This document shows, one piece after another, positions 29,779 to 38,476 of a stretch of 64,000 nt of DNA. The translations under genes were made by a program, and so were the position numbers. Below the pieces are notes generated by a model. That model was not told the DNA's origin. It worked only from the letters and a program-made list of their open reading frames with translations, and searched no databases. Source of the stretch: Bifidobacterium sp. 7101 (GTDB lineage Bacteria > Actinomycetota > Actinomycetes > Actinomycetales > Bifidobacteriaceae); NCBI RefSeq assembly GCF_000499285.1, contig NZ_AWUN01000001.1, positions 617,779 to 681,778 of the forward strand, in the 5' to 3' direction. The first letter of the stretch is position 1, and every line of letters begins with the position of its first letter.

Positions 29779-30852
29779 GTGGCAGGATTTCGGACCACCG
29801 TGTGCGAACAGCCGACCCCACAGGGGCACGGGCGAGTCATCCTGGCCGATCCGCGCGGGTTCTGCGCGGGGGTGGACCGTGCCATCCAGACTGTGCAGAC
29901 CATCCTGGATGCGGACAACCCCCACCAGAGTCAGGGTCTGCCCCCGGTCTACGTGCGCCGGCAGATAGTCCACAACAGGCATGTGGTCGAGGACCTGGCC
30001 CGGCGAGGAGCCGTATTCGTGGATGAGCTGGACCAGATTCCCGACCAGGCCGTCCGTGCCGGGGTGCCTGTGGTCTTCTCGGCCCATGGAATCGCTCCCT
30101 CGGTCGTCAAGGAGGCCCAGCGGCGTGGGATGCGTGTGGTCGATGCCTCATGCCCCCTGGTCAGCAAGGTCCACCGGGAGGTCCACCGCTTCGTTCGCGA
30201 CGGCTACTCGATTATCTACATAGGCCATCGGGGGCATGACGAGGCTATCGGAGTCATGGGGGAGGCCCCGGACCGGGTTCATCTGGTGGAGCATGAGGAT
30301 GATATTGAGGCTTTGGACTTCGGACCCGACACCCCGCTGGTCATGCTGACCCAGACCACTCTGAGCCTTGATGAGACCGCCGACCTGGCTGCGGCCCTGC
30401 GTCGACGGTTCCCCTGGATCCAGGAGCCACCGGGCTCGGACATCTGCTACGCCACCCAGAACAGGCAGCAGGCGGTCAAGCTGGTGGCCGGTCAAGCAGA
30501 CTGCATGATTGTGGTGGGTTCGGCCAATTCCTCCAATTCGGTGCGTCTGGTCGAGGTGGCCCGTCAGGCCCTGGATGTGCGCTTTCCTGGTCAGGGCGAG
30601 ATGAGGGCCCACCGTGTCGACGATGCTGGCGAGCTGGACCCGACCTGGCTGCAGGGCATGGATTCGGTAGGGCTCACCTCGGGTGCCTCGGTTCCCGAAA
30701 ATCTGGTTCAGGGGGTGCTGGAGACCCTGGCTGCCCGAGGGTTCACCCAGGTGACCCGGGAACGAGCAGTCGACGAGCACATGCACTTCGTCCTGCCTGC
30801 CGCCCTTCGTTCAGCACGCGCATCAAAGAAAGTCCCGCAACCACAGGGCTAA
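29779..30852 (+). CDS. ispH: 4-hydroxy-3-methylbut-2-enyl diphosphate reductase
   Basis: IspH (LytB) is the last enzyme of the MEP isoprenoid pathway, reducing HMBPP to IPP and DMAPP with a 4Fe-4S cluster. The three cluster cysteines are C29 (RGFCAGV), C125 (DASCPL) and C223 (ICYATQNRQ). The GTG start at 29779 follows AAGGAG. The 357-residue length is slightly longer than usual owing to the N-terminal dozen residues and the C-terminal basic tail. It is flanked by unrelated single genes. Confidence 0.95.
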   Translation: MAGFRTTVCEQPTPQGHGRVILADPRGFCAGVDRAIQTVQTILDADNPHQSQGLPPVYVRRQIVHNRHVVEDLARRGAVFVDELDQIPDQAVRAGVPVVFSAHGIAPSVVKEAQRRGMRVVDASCPLVSKVHREVHRFVRDGYSIIYIGHRGHDEAIGVMGEAPDRVHLVEHEDDIEALDFGPDTPLVMLTQTTLSLDETADLAAALRRRFPWIQEPPGSDICYATQNRQQAVKLVAGQADCMIVVGSANSSNSVRLVEVARQALDVRFPGQGEMRAHRVDDAGELDPTWLQGMDSVGLTSGASVPENLVQGVLETLAARGFTQVTRERAVDEHMHFVLPAALRSARASKKVPQPQG

Positions 30853-30870
30853 GGCCACCGCTCAGATCTT

Positions 30871-31377
30871 TCAGTCGGTGGCTAGAGGTGCGGTCTTGGC
30901 CTTGAGGACACGGATCAGATCCCGAGGGTCCAGCCCAAGGCTGATGCCGCGCTTGCCGCCGGAGACCATGATGGTGTCGAACTCCAATGCACCCTGATCC
31001 AGCACGGTCACGTGTTGGGTGCGCTGTCCGAAAGGCGATATACCGCCCAGGACGTATCCGCTCTCTCGTTCGGCCTGGGCCTTGTCGGCCATTTTTACTT
31101 TCTTGGCGCCTACAGCTGCCGCCAGGTGCTTGAGGTTCAGGTGGCCGGTCACCGGTACTATGCCGATGACCCGCTCCTTGCCCGTGTCGGCCATCAGGGT
31201 CTTGTAGACCGTGCGCGGGTCCAGGCCCAGCTTTTTGGCGGCCTCGATGCCGTACCCCTGGTCCATGTGGTCCGCATTGTGTTGATACTCGTGGATGGTG
31301 AAGGGAACCCCCAGACGCTCCAGCTGGGCCATGGCCGGAGTCGCGGCATCTGAGTCTGCCCGCTTCTTCTTGCTCAT
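30871..31377 (-). CDS. ybaK: YbaK/EbsC-type Cys-tRNA(Pro) deacylase
   Basis: This 168-residue protein is of the YbaK family, which hydrolyses misacylated Cys-tRNA(Pro) in trans. Conserved features are PFTIHEYQH near the N-terminus, YKTLMADTGKERVIGIVPV (catalytic Lys region) and GYVLGGISPFGQRT. A TAGCAT hexamer ends six bases before ATG 31377, so a leaderless transcript is possible. It is convergent with ispH, the two stops being 18 bases apart. Confidence 0.9.
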   Translation of the reverse strand: MSKKKRADSDAATPAMAQLERLGVPFTIHEYQHNADHMDQGYGIEAAKKLGLDPRTVYKTLMADTGKERVIGIVPVTGHLNLKHLAAAVGAKKVKMADKAQAERESGYVLGGISPFGQRTQHVTVLDQGALEFDTIMVSGGKRGISLGLDPRDLIRVLKAKTAPLATD

Positions 31378-31453
31378 GACTCCATGCTAAGGTACTGACC
31401 GTTCAGGTAGGCTGAGGGGTGTCTTTGGTGCCATTGCGCGGAAAGGGTAGTCC

Positions 31454-32050
31454 ATGACTGCTGTCAATGCCTGGCTGCTCGATGCTGTGACAGGCGGCTG
31501 GGGGCTGGCCGTGCTGTTCCTGGCCGCCTTCCTGGATGCCTTGATCATCCCCATACCCACGGAGCTTATGGTTTTGGCCACGGCTTCGGCCTTTCGTGCC
31601 TCGGGGCGACCCCTGCCCGTCCTGGTCTTTCTGGTATGCGCCCTGGCCTTCGCGGGCGGCGATGCCTGCACCTATGGGCTGGGGCGGCTGGTCCCGCTGA
31701 ATCGGCTGGCCGTTTTCCGTGGCGCCGCAGGTAAGGCTGTGACCTCCTGGGCCCACCGGGCCCTGCTGCAGGGAGGCGGATTCTTCACACTGGCCTCGCG
31801 CTTCGTGCCCTCGGGCCGGACCGTGGTCAATCTGACAGCAGGCGCGGCGCGGTATCCCCTCAGCCGTTACCTGCCCCTGGCTGCACTGGCCGGTCTGCTC
31901 TGGTCCATATACATGTGGACCTTGGGGTATCTGGCCGCCTCCTGGCTGGAGAACAACCCTCTGGCCGTTATGGCCATCGGTTTTTTGGCGGGTATGGTCG
32001 TCGGCCTGGTCTGCGACCTGGCCATGCGGGCGCTCACCCGGAGGCGCTGA
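31454..32050 (+). CDS. DedA-family membrane protein
   Basis: The 198-residue integral membrane protein has the DedA/SNARE-associated domain with PIPTELMVLATAS, a Gly-rich GDACTYGLGRL and FVPSGRTVVNLTAGAARYPL, which includes the essential arginine region. DedA proteins are thought to flip undecaprenyl phosphate or other lipids, with effects on envelope stress. It ends just before the shared hairpin with gap. Family call is strong; the substrate is not known. Confidence 0.88.
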   Translation: MTAVNAWLLDAVTGGWGLAVLFLAAFLDALIIPIPTELMVLATASAFRASGRPLPVLVFLVCALAFAGGDACTYGLGRLVPLNRLAVFRGAAGKAVTSWAHRALLQGGGFFTLASRFVPSGRTVVNLTAGAARYPLSRYLPLAALAGLLWSIYMWTLGYLAASWLENNPLAVMAIGFLAGMVVGLVCDLAMRALTRRR

Positions 32051-32060
32051 ATACAAACAA

Positions 32061-32088
32061 GGGGCCCGCCCCGTAGGGAGCGGACCCC
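32061..32088 (-). terminator. terminator between dedA and gap
   Basis: GGGGCCCGCCCC (32061-32072) and GGAGCGGACCCC (32077-32088) flank a four-base loop. Two mismatches (C-A) on the plus-strand RNA become G-U pairs on the minus-strand RNA, and TTGTTTGTATT follows on the minus strand, so it mainly terminates the gap transcript. Confidence 0.75.
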
Positions 32089-32122
32089 GTAATCGCTATG
32101 GCCGGAGGAACCGGCCGGATGC

Positions 32123-33178
32123 TCAGTCGCCCAGCTTGGCGAAGTAGAGCAGGGTGCGGATCATGTTACTGGTGAAGCCGTACTCGTTGTCATAGAAGGC
32201 AACGGTGCGGACCATCTGATCGTCACCGTAGGTGTTGACATCGGTCTGGGTGGGGTCGAAGATGCCACCGTGGGTGTCGCCGATCACGTCGGAGGAGACG
32301 ATGCCCTCGTCGTTGTAGCCGAAGTAGTCCTTGCCCTCGAAGGCCTTCTTGGCGGTGTCGTTGATCTCGTCGACAGTGACCTTCTTGTTCAGGATGCAGA
32401 ACAGTTCGGTGACAGAGCCGGAGGGAACGGCCACACGCTGTGCATGGCCCTGCAGCTTGCCGTCGACGGAGGGAACGACCTTGCCGATGGCCTTGGCGGC
32501 ACCGGTGGAGTGCTCGATGGTGTTGAGGGCGGCGGCGCGGGTGTTGCGCGGCTTGTTGCCCTTGGGGCCATCCAGCAGCATCTGGGAGCCGGTGTAGGCG
32601 TGGATGGTGGTCATGTAGCCGATGCGGATGCCGAAGTTGTCATCCAGCATCTTGACCATGGCGGCCAGGGAGCCGGTGGTGCAGGAGCCGGCGGAGATGA
32701 TCTTGTCGGAGGGCTTCAGGGTCTCCTCGTTGACGCCGTAGACCACGGTGGGCGTGGTGTCGTCCTTGGCGGGAGCGGAGATCAGAACCTTCTTGGCCCC
32801 GGCGTTCAGGTGGGCCTGGGACTTCTCGGAGGAGGTGTAGAAGCCGGTGCACTCCAGCACGTAGTCCACGCCGTCGTTCTTGACCCAGGGGATGTTGTTG
32901 GCATCCTTCTCGGCGTAGACCGGGATCTCCTTGCCGTCCACCACGATGGCGGTGTCGGTTGAGGTGACCGACACATTGGTGCCGTCGTCGTGACGGAAGG
33001 TGCCCTGGGTGCTGTCGTACTTGAGCAGATAGGCCAGAATGGCCGGGGTGGTCAGATCGTTGATGGCGGCAACCTCGATGTTGGAGGCGTCGCCGCCACG
33101 GGCCTGGAGCTCAAAGATGCGCCGGAAGGCCAGACGACCGATGCGTCCGAATCCGTTGATGCCAATCTTTACTGTCAT
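32123..33178 (-). CDS. gap: glyceraldehyde-3-phosphate dehydrogenase
   Basis: Gap oxidises glyceraldehyde 3-phosphate to 1,3-bisphosphoglycerate, the lower part of the bifid shunt. The 351-residue protein starts with the NAD-binding [15 protein letters not shown], and has the catalytic cysteine in [13 protein letters not shown] and [10 protein letters not shown]. The SCTTGS variant of the usual SCTTNC is the form I know from bifidobacteria. AAGGGAG precedes ATG 33178. Codon use is strongly biased to C/G-ending codons as for a highly expressed gene, and a good promoter with a structured leader lies upstream. Confidence 0.97.
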   Translation of the reverse strand: MTVKIGINGFGRIGRLAFRRIFELQARGGDASNIEVAAINDLTTPAILAYLLKYDSTQGTFRHDDGTNVSVTSTDTAIVVDGKEIPVYAEKDANNIPWVKNDGVDYVLECTGFYTSSEKSQAHLNAGAKKVLISAPAKDDTTPTVVYGVNEETLKPSDKIISAGSCTTGSLAAMVKMLDDNFGIRIGYMTTIHAYTGSQMLLDGPKGNKPRNTRAAALNTIEHSTGAAKAIGKVVPSVDGKLQGHAQRVAVPSGSVTELFCILNKKVTVDEINDTAKKAFEGKDYFGYNDEGIVSSDVIGDTHGGIFDPTQTDVNTYGDDQMVRTVAFYDNEYGFTSNMIRTLLYFAKLGD

Positions 33179-33198
33179 TCAATTCTCCCTTGGAGATT

Positions 33199-33238
33199 GG
33201 CCGTATACAGCACAAAAATTACCGGACCGTATATGGCC
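33199..33238 (-). repeat. inverted repeat in the gap leader
   Basis: GGCCGTATAC (33199-33208) and GTATATGGCC (33229-33238) can pair at nine of ten positions across a 20-base loop, ending about 20 bases before the gap start. It lies in the untranslated leader and could affect stability or translation, or be a protein-binding dyad. Confidence 0.45.
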
Positions 33239-33260
33239 GATTACTGATAACATCTCATAG

Positions 33261-33288
33261 TTTATAGAACCCTGTGTACTTATAGCAA
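33261..33288 (-). promoter_or_regulatory. gap promoter candidate
   Basis: On the minus strand TTGCTA (33288-33283) and TATAAA (33266-33261) stand 16 bases apart, about 83 bases upstream of the gap start. AT content is high in an otherwise GC-rich region. This is a good sigma70-type match. Confidence 0.65.
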
Positions 33289-33367
33289 GCGATTACGCGG
33301 GTTCTGCCAAGGAAAAAACGAACAAAAAAAATGGTAGGTTTTGTTGTTTGTTTGCGCAACAAAACGA

Positions 33368-33772
33368 TCAGGAATTGTGAGGATTTTCGTTCGTATCGGC
33401 CAGCCAATCCTCCCACTGCTGCTGGCGGAATCCGACCAGGACATGCCGGCCGTCCAGCAGGATGGGACGCTTGACCAGCATGCCGTCGGTCGACAGCAGT
33501 TGCAGAGCCTGCTCCGTATCCATCTGCGGCAGGCGCTTGCTCAGGCCCTGGCTGCGATAGGCCTGACCCGAGGTGTTGAAGAATCGCCGAACGGGCAGGC
33601 CGCTCATGTTCAGCCATTCGGTCAGTTCCTTCTGGGTGGGGTGGTCCCCCTTGATGTCTCTCTCGGTGAAGTCCACATTGTGGTCACGCAGCCAGGTGCG
33701 GGCCTTGGCGCAGGTGGAGCAGCGGCTGTAGCAGATGAAGAGCGGGTGTTCGGGTGTAGGTGATGCTGTCAT
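33368..33772 (-). CDS. arsenate reductase (ArsC/Spx) family protein
   Basis: This 134-residue thioredoxin-fold protein has the redox motif C-S-T-C near its N-terminus (CYSRCSTCAKARTWL), with NTSGQAYR and KRPILLDGRHVLVGF typical of the ArsC/Spx-like family. Members reduce arsenate or act as transcriptional/redox regulators. ATG 33772 follows GGAAAGGA. No arsenic efflux gene is near, so an actual arsenate role is not supported by context; a general thiol-redox role is possible. Confidence 0.85.
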   Translation of the reverse strand: MTASPTPEHPLFICYSRCSTCAKARTWLRDHNVDFTERDIKGDHPTQKELTEWLNMSGLPVRRFFNTSGQAYRSQGLSKRLPQMDTEQALQLLSTDGMLVKRPILLDGRHVLVGFRQQQWEDWLADTNENPHNS

Positions 33773-33811
33773 AGTTTTCCTTTCCAAGTAGGATTTCAAG
33801 TCAAAAGAGGC

Positions 33812-34561
33812 TCAGGCCAGCCGTCGGGAGGGCCGGGTCTCCAGGGAGCCCAGGTCGGCCTTGGGCACCAGGCTGGTGCTCCAGACCGGCTCGGGCGCCG
33901 AAGTGGGGTAGGTGACGAACACGGTTCCCTGCTTCAAGGCTATGTGTGCGGGCTTGCCGGGCAGGAACTCGTTGCTGACGCCGGTCACCTGCTGGTTGGT
34001 CATGGTCATGCCGTCCGTCTGGTATTTGAGACCCTGCTCGACCACGCCTAGGGCCTGGTCGTCGGCAGCCAGGACGGAGACCATGGACCTGGGCGGGCAG
34101 TCCCAGGCGGGGAAGTCCAGGTTTCCGGGGCCAAGTGCCGTGACCAGCATCCCCTGGCCCCAGAGTTCGGCCCGGCCCCCGCTGGCGGCGATCAGATGGA
34201 GCAGATTCAGGTTGGCCAGCGTGTGGTCCATACGCCCGCCCAAGCCACCATATATAAGGAATCGTCGGCAACCCCGCTGCCAGCCCACCTTGACCGCAGC
34301 CAGCAGGTCAGTGTCGTCCTTTTCGGCGGGCAGGACCCGGCGGGGGATGTCTGTACGCAGCTTTCGGCTGCCGGCGGGTAGGGAGTCGAAGTCACCCACG
34401 ACCAGTTCGGGCTCGTCCCCGTGCTCTAGGGCCGGCTCCAGTCCGCCGTCCGCTGCGATGACCAAGGCCTGTCCGCCGCGTGCCGTCTCTTCGCCAAAGT
34501 ACTGTCCGGCGCCCCAGATCCGGCAGATCGGTGCCTGAACAGACTGACCGTCATCCTGCAT
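33812..34561 (-). CDS. thiN: thiamine pyrophosphokinase
   Basis: This enzyme transfers pyrophosphate from ATP to thiamine, forming thiamine diphosphate. Family signatures are IAADGGLEPALEHG, PELVVGDFDSL, EKDDTDLLAAVK and GGLGGRMDHTLANL (the metal/ATP-binding Asp-rich motifs). I used ATG 34561, although ATG 34588 is also in frame; the ribosome site (AAAGAAG) is weak for the former. It lies 41 bases after azlD on the same strand. No TPP riboswitch was seen upstream. Confidence 0.9.
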   Translation of the reverse strand: MQDDGQSVQAPICRIWGAGQYFGEETARGGQALVIAADGGLEPALEHGDEPELVVGDFDSLPAGSRKLRTDIPRRVLPAEKDDTDLLAAVKVGWQRGCRRFLIYGGLGGRMDHTLANLNLLHLIAASGGRAELWGQGMLVTALGPGNLDFPAWDCPPRSMVSVLAADDQALGVVEQGLKYQTDGMTMTNQQVTGVSNEFLPGKPAHIALKQGTVFVTYPTSAPEPVWSTSLVPKADLGSLETRPSRRLA

Positions 34562-34602
34562 AAGATTCTTCTTTCTGCGCTCGCCCATTGGACGCGCCCC
34601 CA

Positions 34603-34959
34603 TCATCCCAGACCAACCAGACGGATCAGGAAGATCAGCCACCCTTGCACCAGGGCCATGTAGGTCAGGGTGCCGCAGGCGATGCTGACCATCATGTTGC
34701 GCCAGCGTAGGTGGACCAGGGCCGTGACCAGCAGAGCCAGGGCTTCATAGAGCCCGTGGTCGCCTCCCATCAGGTTGGTGTGTCTCAACGAATAGACCAC
34801 CAGCAGTCCCATGACGGCGGCGGGCAGCAGGCGTCCCAGCCTGGTCACCAGAGCTGGCGGCCGGCGCCCCTCCGGCCAGATTATGAAGGGCAGGAATCTG
34901 GTGGCCATGGTTCCCAGGACCACAATGCCTATGGTGATCAGTTGCTGCGCAGTGGTCAT
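34603..34959 (-). CDS. azlD: AzlD-family branched-chain amino acid transport protein
   Basis: The small membrane partner of AzlC has 118 residues and about four hydrophobic segments (IGIVVLGTMATRFLPF, LVTRLGRLLPAAVMGLLVVYSL and two C-terminal). AzlCD pairs export branched-chain amino acids or similar compounds. AGGGAGG lies before ATG 34959, which overlaps the azlC stop by four bases, indicating translational coupling. Confidence 0.88.
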   Translation of the reverse strand: MTTAQQLITIGIVVLGTMATRFLPFIIWPEGRRPPALVTRLGRLLPAAVMGLLVVYSLRHTNLMGGDHGLYEALALLVTALVHLRWRNMMVSIACGTLTYMALVQGWLIFLIRLVGLG

Positions 34960-35693
34960 GAGGCCTCCCTTTGGTTGTGGAAGTCCAAGAGGATGAAGAT
35001 GGCCAGGATGACCACCATGGACGGAATGATGAACCGGTCGGGTCCGAAGATCAGCAGGCAGGCCAGAGAGGCCAGCAGACCGATCAGGGCCGGCAGGCGG
35101 GCCTCGGCCTGACGCCACTGCTCCAGGAAGAGGACCAGAAACATGGCGGTCAGCACGAAATCCAGACCTCTGGTGTCGAAGTTCGCCAGGTTGCCCAGCA
35201 CAGCACCCAGGGTGGCGCCTCCCACCCAGTAGATCTGGTTGAGCAGGGTGACGAAGAAGAGATACCAGCCCTTGTCCGTCCCGGCCGGGTGAGGATCGGC
35301 AGACTCCAGGGCGAAGGTCTCATCACACATGCCGAAGATCAGGTAGGGCTTCTTCCGGCCCGTCCCTCGAAAGACTGGGAGCATGGCCAGGCCGTAGAAG
35401 AGGTGGCGTGCATTGACCATCAGGGTCAGCATCAGCGCGCCCCAGGGATTGAAGGTGGACATGAGCAGGTCCACGGTCACGAACTCCATGGACCCGGCGT
35501 AGATCAGGGCGCTCATGGCCAGCGGGTAGATCACCGGGAACCCGCGGCTGGTCATCAGAAAACCGTAGGAGATTCCCAGCACCAGGAATCCGGCCATGAT
35601 GGGCAGGGTCCGTGGGAAGGCCGCAGCCAGGGAGCCCAGAATGGTCCCGGCGGACCTCGTGTCTTTGTCAGCATCTTCCTGCGCTCGCTGCAT
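34956..35693 (-). CDS. azlC: AzlC-family branched-chain amino acid exporter
   Basis: This 245-residue multi-pass membrane protein carries the AzlC-type motifs GFLVLGISYGFLM, YAGSMEFVTVDLLMS and NARHLFYGLAML; GMCDETFAL is also characteristic. ATG 35693 follows AGGAGG with good spacing. It forms a likely two-component exporter with the overlapping azlD. Substrate specificity is not shown. It is divergent from msrAB across 171 bases. Confidence 0.9.
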   Translation of the reverse strand: MQRAQEDADKDTRSAGTILGSLAAAFPRTLPIMAGFLVLGISYGFLMTSRGFPVIYPLAMSALIYAGSMEFVTVDLLMSTFNPWGALMLTLMVNARHLFYGLAMLPVFRGTGRKKPYLIFGMCDETFALESADPHPAGTDKGWYLFFVTLLNQIYWVGGATLGAVLGNLANFDTRGLDFVLTAMFLVLFLEQWRQAEARLPALIGLLASLACLLIFGPDRFIIPSMVVILAIFILLDFHNQREAS

Positions 35694-35864
35694 GACCCGC
35701 CTCCTGACTTCGATTTGGAGATGGTCATATGATAATCGCCTCTTACGCTGCTGGGGCAAGCCGGTCGACAATGTGAGAAGGCTGTCAAGACGCAACAGGG
35801 GCGGAATAGGCGCTCTCCTGCTCCTGTTGAGCCTAGCGAAGGCACAGGCATGCGAGGAGGAATC

Positions 35865-36842
35865 ATGGACAAGAACAAGATTTCAGCCAACAACCCTGCC
35901 GCGGTCGTCCTGGCGGGGGGTTGCTTCTGGGGCATCGAGCGGTTCTTCCAGGAGGTGGACGGGATTGTCGACACCCAGGTGGGATACGCCCAGTCCACAG
36001 TGCCCAACCCCAGCTATGAGCAGGTCTGCAGCGGTGTCACCGACGCCGTGGAGAGCGTGCGGCTGACCTATGATCCCCAGACGGTCAGTCTGCGGACCCT
36101 GACCCTGCTTCTGCTGGATCTGATCGACCCATTCTCGGTGGATCGGCAGGGTAACGACCGGGGTCGGCAGTATCGGAGCGGCCTCTACTGGGATCCCGAG
36201 CATCGCGAGCAGGAGGAGCCCGTCTTCCGGCGCGCCTTGGAGGAGCTGGAGCACAGGACCGGCCGTCATCCCGCTGTGCAGGTGGAGGCTCTGATCAACT
36301 TCTACCCGGCGGAGGAGTCCCACCAGGACTATCTGCTCAAGAACCCAGGCGGATACTGCCACATACCGCTGGAGGCCATCGCCAACGCCGCCTCCCGCCA
36401 GCGCTACATCGAGCGCATCTGGTCCCTGGACCCTGAAAGCTACGAGGTGACCCAGCACTCGGCCACCGAGCGGCCCTTCATCAACGCCTACGACGGGGAG
36501 TTCCGCCCCGGCATCTATGTGGACGTGGTCAGTGGGCAGCCGCTCTTCTCATCGGCGGACAAGTACGACTCGGGCTGCGGCTGGCCGGCATTCACCAAGC
36601 CCATTGATCCAGACCTGCTGGTCAACCGCAAGGACTACAAGCTGCTGGGTCGGCCTCGGATCGAGGTGCGGACGGCACAGACCGGCATCCATCTGGGACA
36701 CGTCTTTGACGACGGTCCGGCCGACCGTGGCGGGCAGCGCTACTGCATGAACTCCGCCGCCCTGCGGTTCGTGCCACGTGACCGGATGGAGGAGGAGGGC
36801 TACGGCGACTACCTGCCCCTGGTGGACGGAGCAACCGCCTGA
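35865..36842 (+). CDS. msrAB: bifunctional methionine sulfoxide reductase MsrA/MsrB
   Basis: This 325-residue fusion repairs both S- and R-methionine sulfoxide. The MsrA half starts with the active cysteine motif GGCFWGIERFF, and the MsrB half has SGCGWPAFTKPI and the catalytic cysteine in YCMNSAALRF. The zinc-binding CxxC pairs of many MsrB proteins are missing, which is the rule for this fused subtype. GAGGAGG precedes ATG 35865. It lacks a signal peptide and so acts in the cytoplasm, fitting an oxidant-stressed anaerobe. Confidence 0.94.
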   Translation: MDKNKISANNPAAVVLAGGCFWGIERFFQEVDGIVDTQVGYAQSTVPNPSYEQVCSGVTDAVESVRLTYDPQTVSLRTLTLLLLDLIDPFSVDRQGNDRGRQYRSGLYWDPEHREQEEPVFRRALEELEHRTGRHPAVQVEALINFYPAEESHQDYLLKNPGGYCHIPLEAIANAASRQRYIERIWSLDPESYEVTQHSATERPFINAYDGEFRPGIYVDVVSGQPLFSSADKYDSGCGWPAFTKPIDPDLLVNRKDYKLLGRPRIEVRTAQTGIHLGHVFDDGPADRGGQRYCMNSAALRFVPRDRMEEEGYGDYLPLVDGATA

Positions 36843-36864
36843 CCAGGCCCGGTCCTGAGGGTTG

Positions 36865-37083
36865 TGTTATACTGCTACTCGGCTTGAGAAATCAAGAAAG
36901 CGGATGATCCCACCTGGGAGCCTTCCATGGCTTCGGGTTCGACCTGCTCCGGTGACGGTCGGCCGTCATCATGTACGGTGCAGGCATTGGCGGTTTCGTT
37001 GCCATATGGCTGCGGCGGCCATGTTCGAAACTATGGGTTCTTCGCTGGGCAGTGGATGTTGTGGTATTTGAGAAGGAGTCATC
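36865..37083 (+). promoter_or_regulatory. infC operon promoter and long leader
   Basis: An exact extended -10 (TG, one base, TATACT) stands at 36865-36873, with no clear -35. Transcription would begin near 36880, leaving a leader of about 205 bases without a convincing ORF. The leader holds short dyads (for example CTTGA-gaaa-TCAAG near 36882) and could mediate ribosomal-protein feedback, as leaders of this operon do in other bacteria. The ribosome site AAGGAG is at 37073-37078. Confidence 0.6.
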
Positions 37084-37752
37084 ATTAGCGACGAACCAAG
37101 GATTAACGACGATATACGAGTGTCTCAGGTACGCCTGATCGGGCCCAACGGCGAGCAGGTGGGAATCATTGCGACCTCCGTCGCCCTCAACCTGGCCAAG
37201 GAGGCCAACCTTGACCTGGTCGAGGTTGCACCCAAGGCCAAGCCTCCGGTCGCCAAGCTCATTGATTACGGCAAGTTCAAATACAACGAGAAGATCAAGG
37301 CTCGTGAGGCGCGTCGCAACCAGAGCATGTCGGAGATCAAGGAGATCCGCTTCAGATTGAAGATCGACGACCACGACTTCGAGGTCAAGGAGGGGCACGT
37401 GCGCCGCTTCCTGTCCGCAGGAGACAAGGTCAAGGTCACCATCATGCTGCGTGGGCGTGAGCAGTCCCGACCCATCGGCGGCGTGGAGCTTCTGCGCAAG
37501 CTGGCTGACGACGTTGCGGATCTGGGCTCTATCGAGTTTGCCCCCAAGCAGGAGGGGCGCAACATCATCATGACCCTGTCGCCCAAGGGCAAGAAGGTCC
37601 ACACCCAGTCCGAGCAGCGTCGGCGGGGCGGCCAGGCCCGTGCCGAGCGCAAGGCCCGTCAGGCGGCCCATCTGGCTGCCAAGGCCGACAACAATACTTC
37701 TCCCAAGCAGATGAAATCCAAGGAGGGCAGCAATGCCGAAGATGAAAAGTAA
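37084..37752 (+). CDS. infC: translation initiation factor IF-3 (ATT start)
   Basis: IF-3 binds the 30S subunit and checks start codons. I start it at ATT 37084, not at GTG 37120, because AAGGAG lies five bases upstream and the frame reads [13 protein letters not shown], the conserved N-terminal IF-3 motif that a later start would delete. The rest ([28 protein letters not shown]) is typical, with a basic Ala/Lys-rich tail. A non-AUG AUU start is the known autoregulatory device of infC. The last 20 bases overlap rpmI. Confidence 0.95.
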   Translation: MSDEPRINDDIRVSQVRLIGPNGEQVGIIATSVALNLAKEANLDLVEVAPKAKPPVAKLIDYGKFKYNEKIKAREARRNQSMSEIKEIRFRLKIDDHDFEVKEGHVRRFLSAGDKVKVTIMLRGREQSRPIGGVELLRKLADDVADLGSIEFAPKQEGRNIIMTLSPKGKKVHTQSEQRRRGGQARAERKARQAAHLAAKADNNTSPKQMKSKEGSNAEDEK

Positions 37753-37927
37753 CTCCGCCGCATCCAAGCGCGTCCGGACCACGGGTTCGGGCAAGCTCAT
37801 GCACGCCGGGACCGGTATGCGCCACAATCTGGAGCACAAGTCGGCCAAGAAGCGTCGTCACCTGTCCACTGACGAGGTGCTCGCTCCGACCCAGTCCAAG
37901 AACATGAAGAGGATGCTGGCCCGCTGA
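37733..37927 (+). CDS. rpmI: 50S ribosomal protein L35
   Basis: The 64-residue basic protein begins [21 protein letters not shown], standard for bL35. ATG 37733 lies inside the end of infC, with AAGGAGGG just upstream, so it is co-translated with IF-3. It is the second gene of the classical infC-rpmI-rplT operon. Confidence 0.96.
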   Translation: MPKMKSNSAASKRVRTTGSGKLMHAGTGMRHNLEHKSAKKRRHLSTDEVLAPTQSKNMKRMLAR

Positions 37928-37975
37928 GCGGGTGCTGTCGCGTCGAGTGAGATTTTAGAAAGCTGAGGAATATCT

Positions 37976-38359
37976 ATGGCACGAGTCAAGCGGGCAGTCA
38001 ACGCGCATAAGAAGCGTCGGGTCGTCCTGGAGCGGGCGTCAGGCTACCGTGGCCAGCGCTCCCGTCTCTACCGCAAGGCCAAGGAGCAGCTGCTCCATTC
38101 ATATACGTACAACTTCCGGGACCGCAAGGCCCGCAAGGGCGACTTCCGCAAGCTGTGGATCCAGCGCATCAACGCCGGATGCCGCGCCCAGGGAATCACC
38201 TACAACCGCTTCATCCAGGGTCTGCGCCTGGCCGGGATCGAGCTGGACCGCCGCGCCCTGGCCGACCTGGTCGTCAACGACATCGACACCTTCAACGCCA
38301 TCGTGGCTGAGGCCAAAAAGGCCCTGCCTGCCGATGTGAACGCTCCGGTCGCTGCCTGA
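37976..38359 (+). CDS. rplT: 50S ribosomal protein L20
   Basis: bL20 of 127 residues, beginning [21 protein letters not shown] and including [15 protein letters not shown], is the RNA-binding, assembly-critical subunit protein and often the feedback regulator of this operon. It is followed by a strong terminator. Confidence 0.97.
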   Translation: MARVKRAVNAHKKRRVVLERASGYRGQRSRLYRKAKEQLLHSYTYNFRDRKARKGDFRKLWIQRINAGCRAQGITYNRFIQGLRLAGIELDRRALADLVVNDIDTFNAIVAEAKKALPADVNAPVAA

Positions 38360-38385
38360 TCAGCGGACCTGAACACCGTATTGCA

Positions 38386-38410
38386 AGAACCTCGCCTTTC
38401 GCGGGGTTCT
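38386..38410 (+). terminator. terminator of infC-rpmI-rplT
   Basis: AGAACCTCGC (38386-38395) and GCGGGGTTCT (38401-38410) form a ten-base stem with one G-U pair and a five-base loop, followed by TTGCATATTT. This ends the ribosomal-protein transcript. Confidence 0.85.
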
Positions 38411-38476
38411 TTGCATATTTGACCATTCCCCAGCTGGACGGTAAGTTGATTGACGACAATGATGCCGGGAGCCGCC

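Noticed and set aside
33368..33772. Arsenic resistance locus
   Set aside because: Only one ArsC/Spx-like protein is present with no efflux pump, regulator or other ars gene, so the resistance label is not supported.
33773..36864. TPP riboswitch controlling thiamine pyrophosphokinase
   Set aside because: No recognisable THI element lies upstream, and the gene probably follows azlCD in one transcript.
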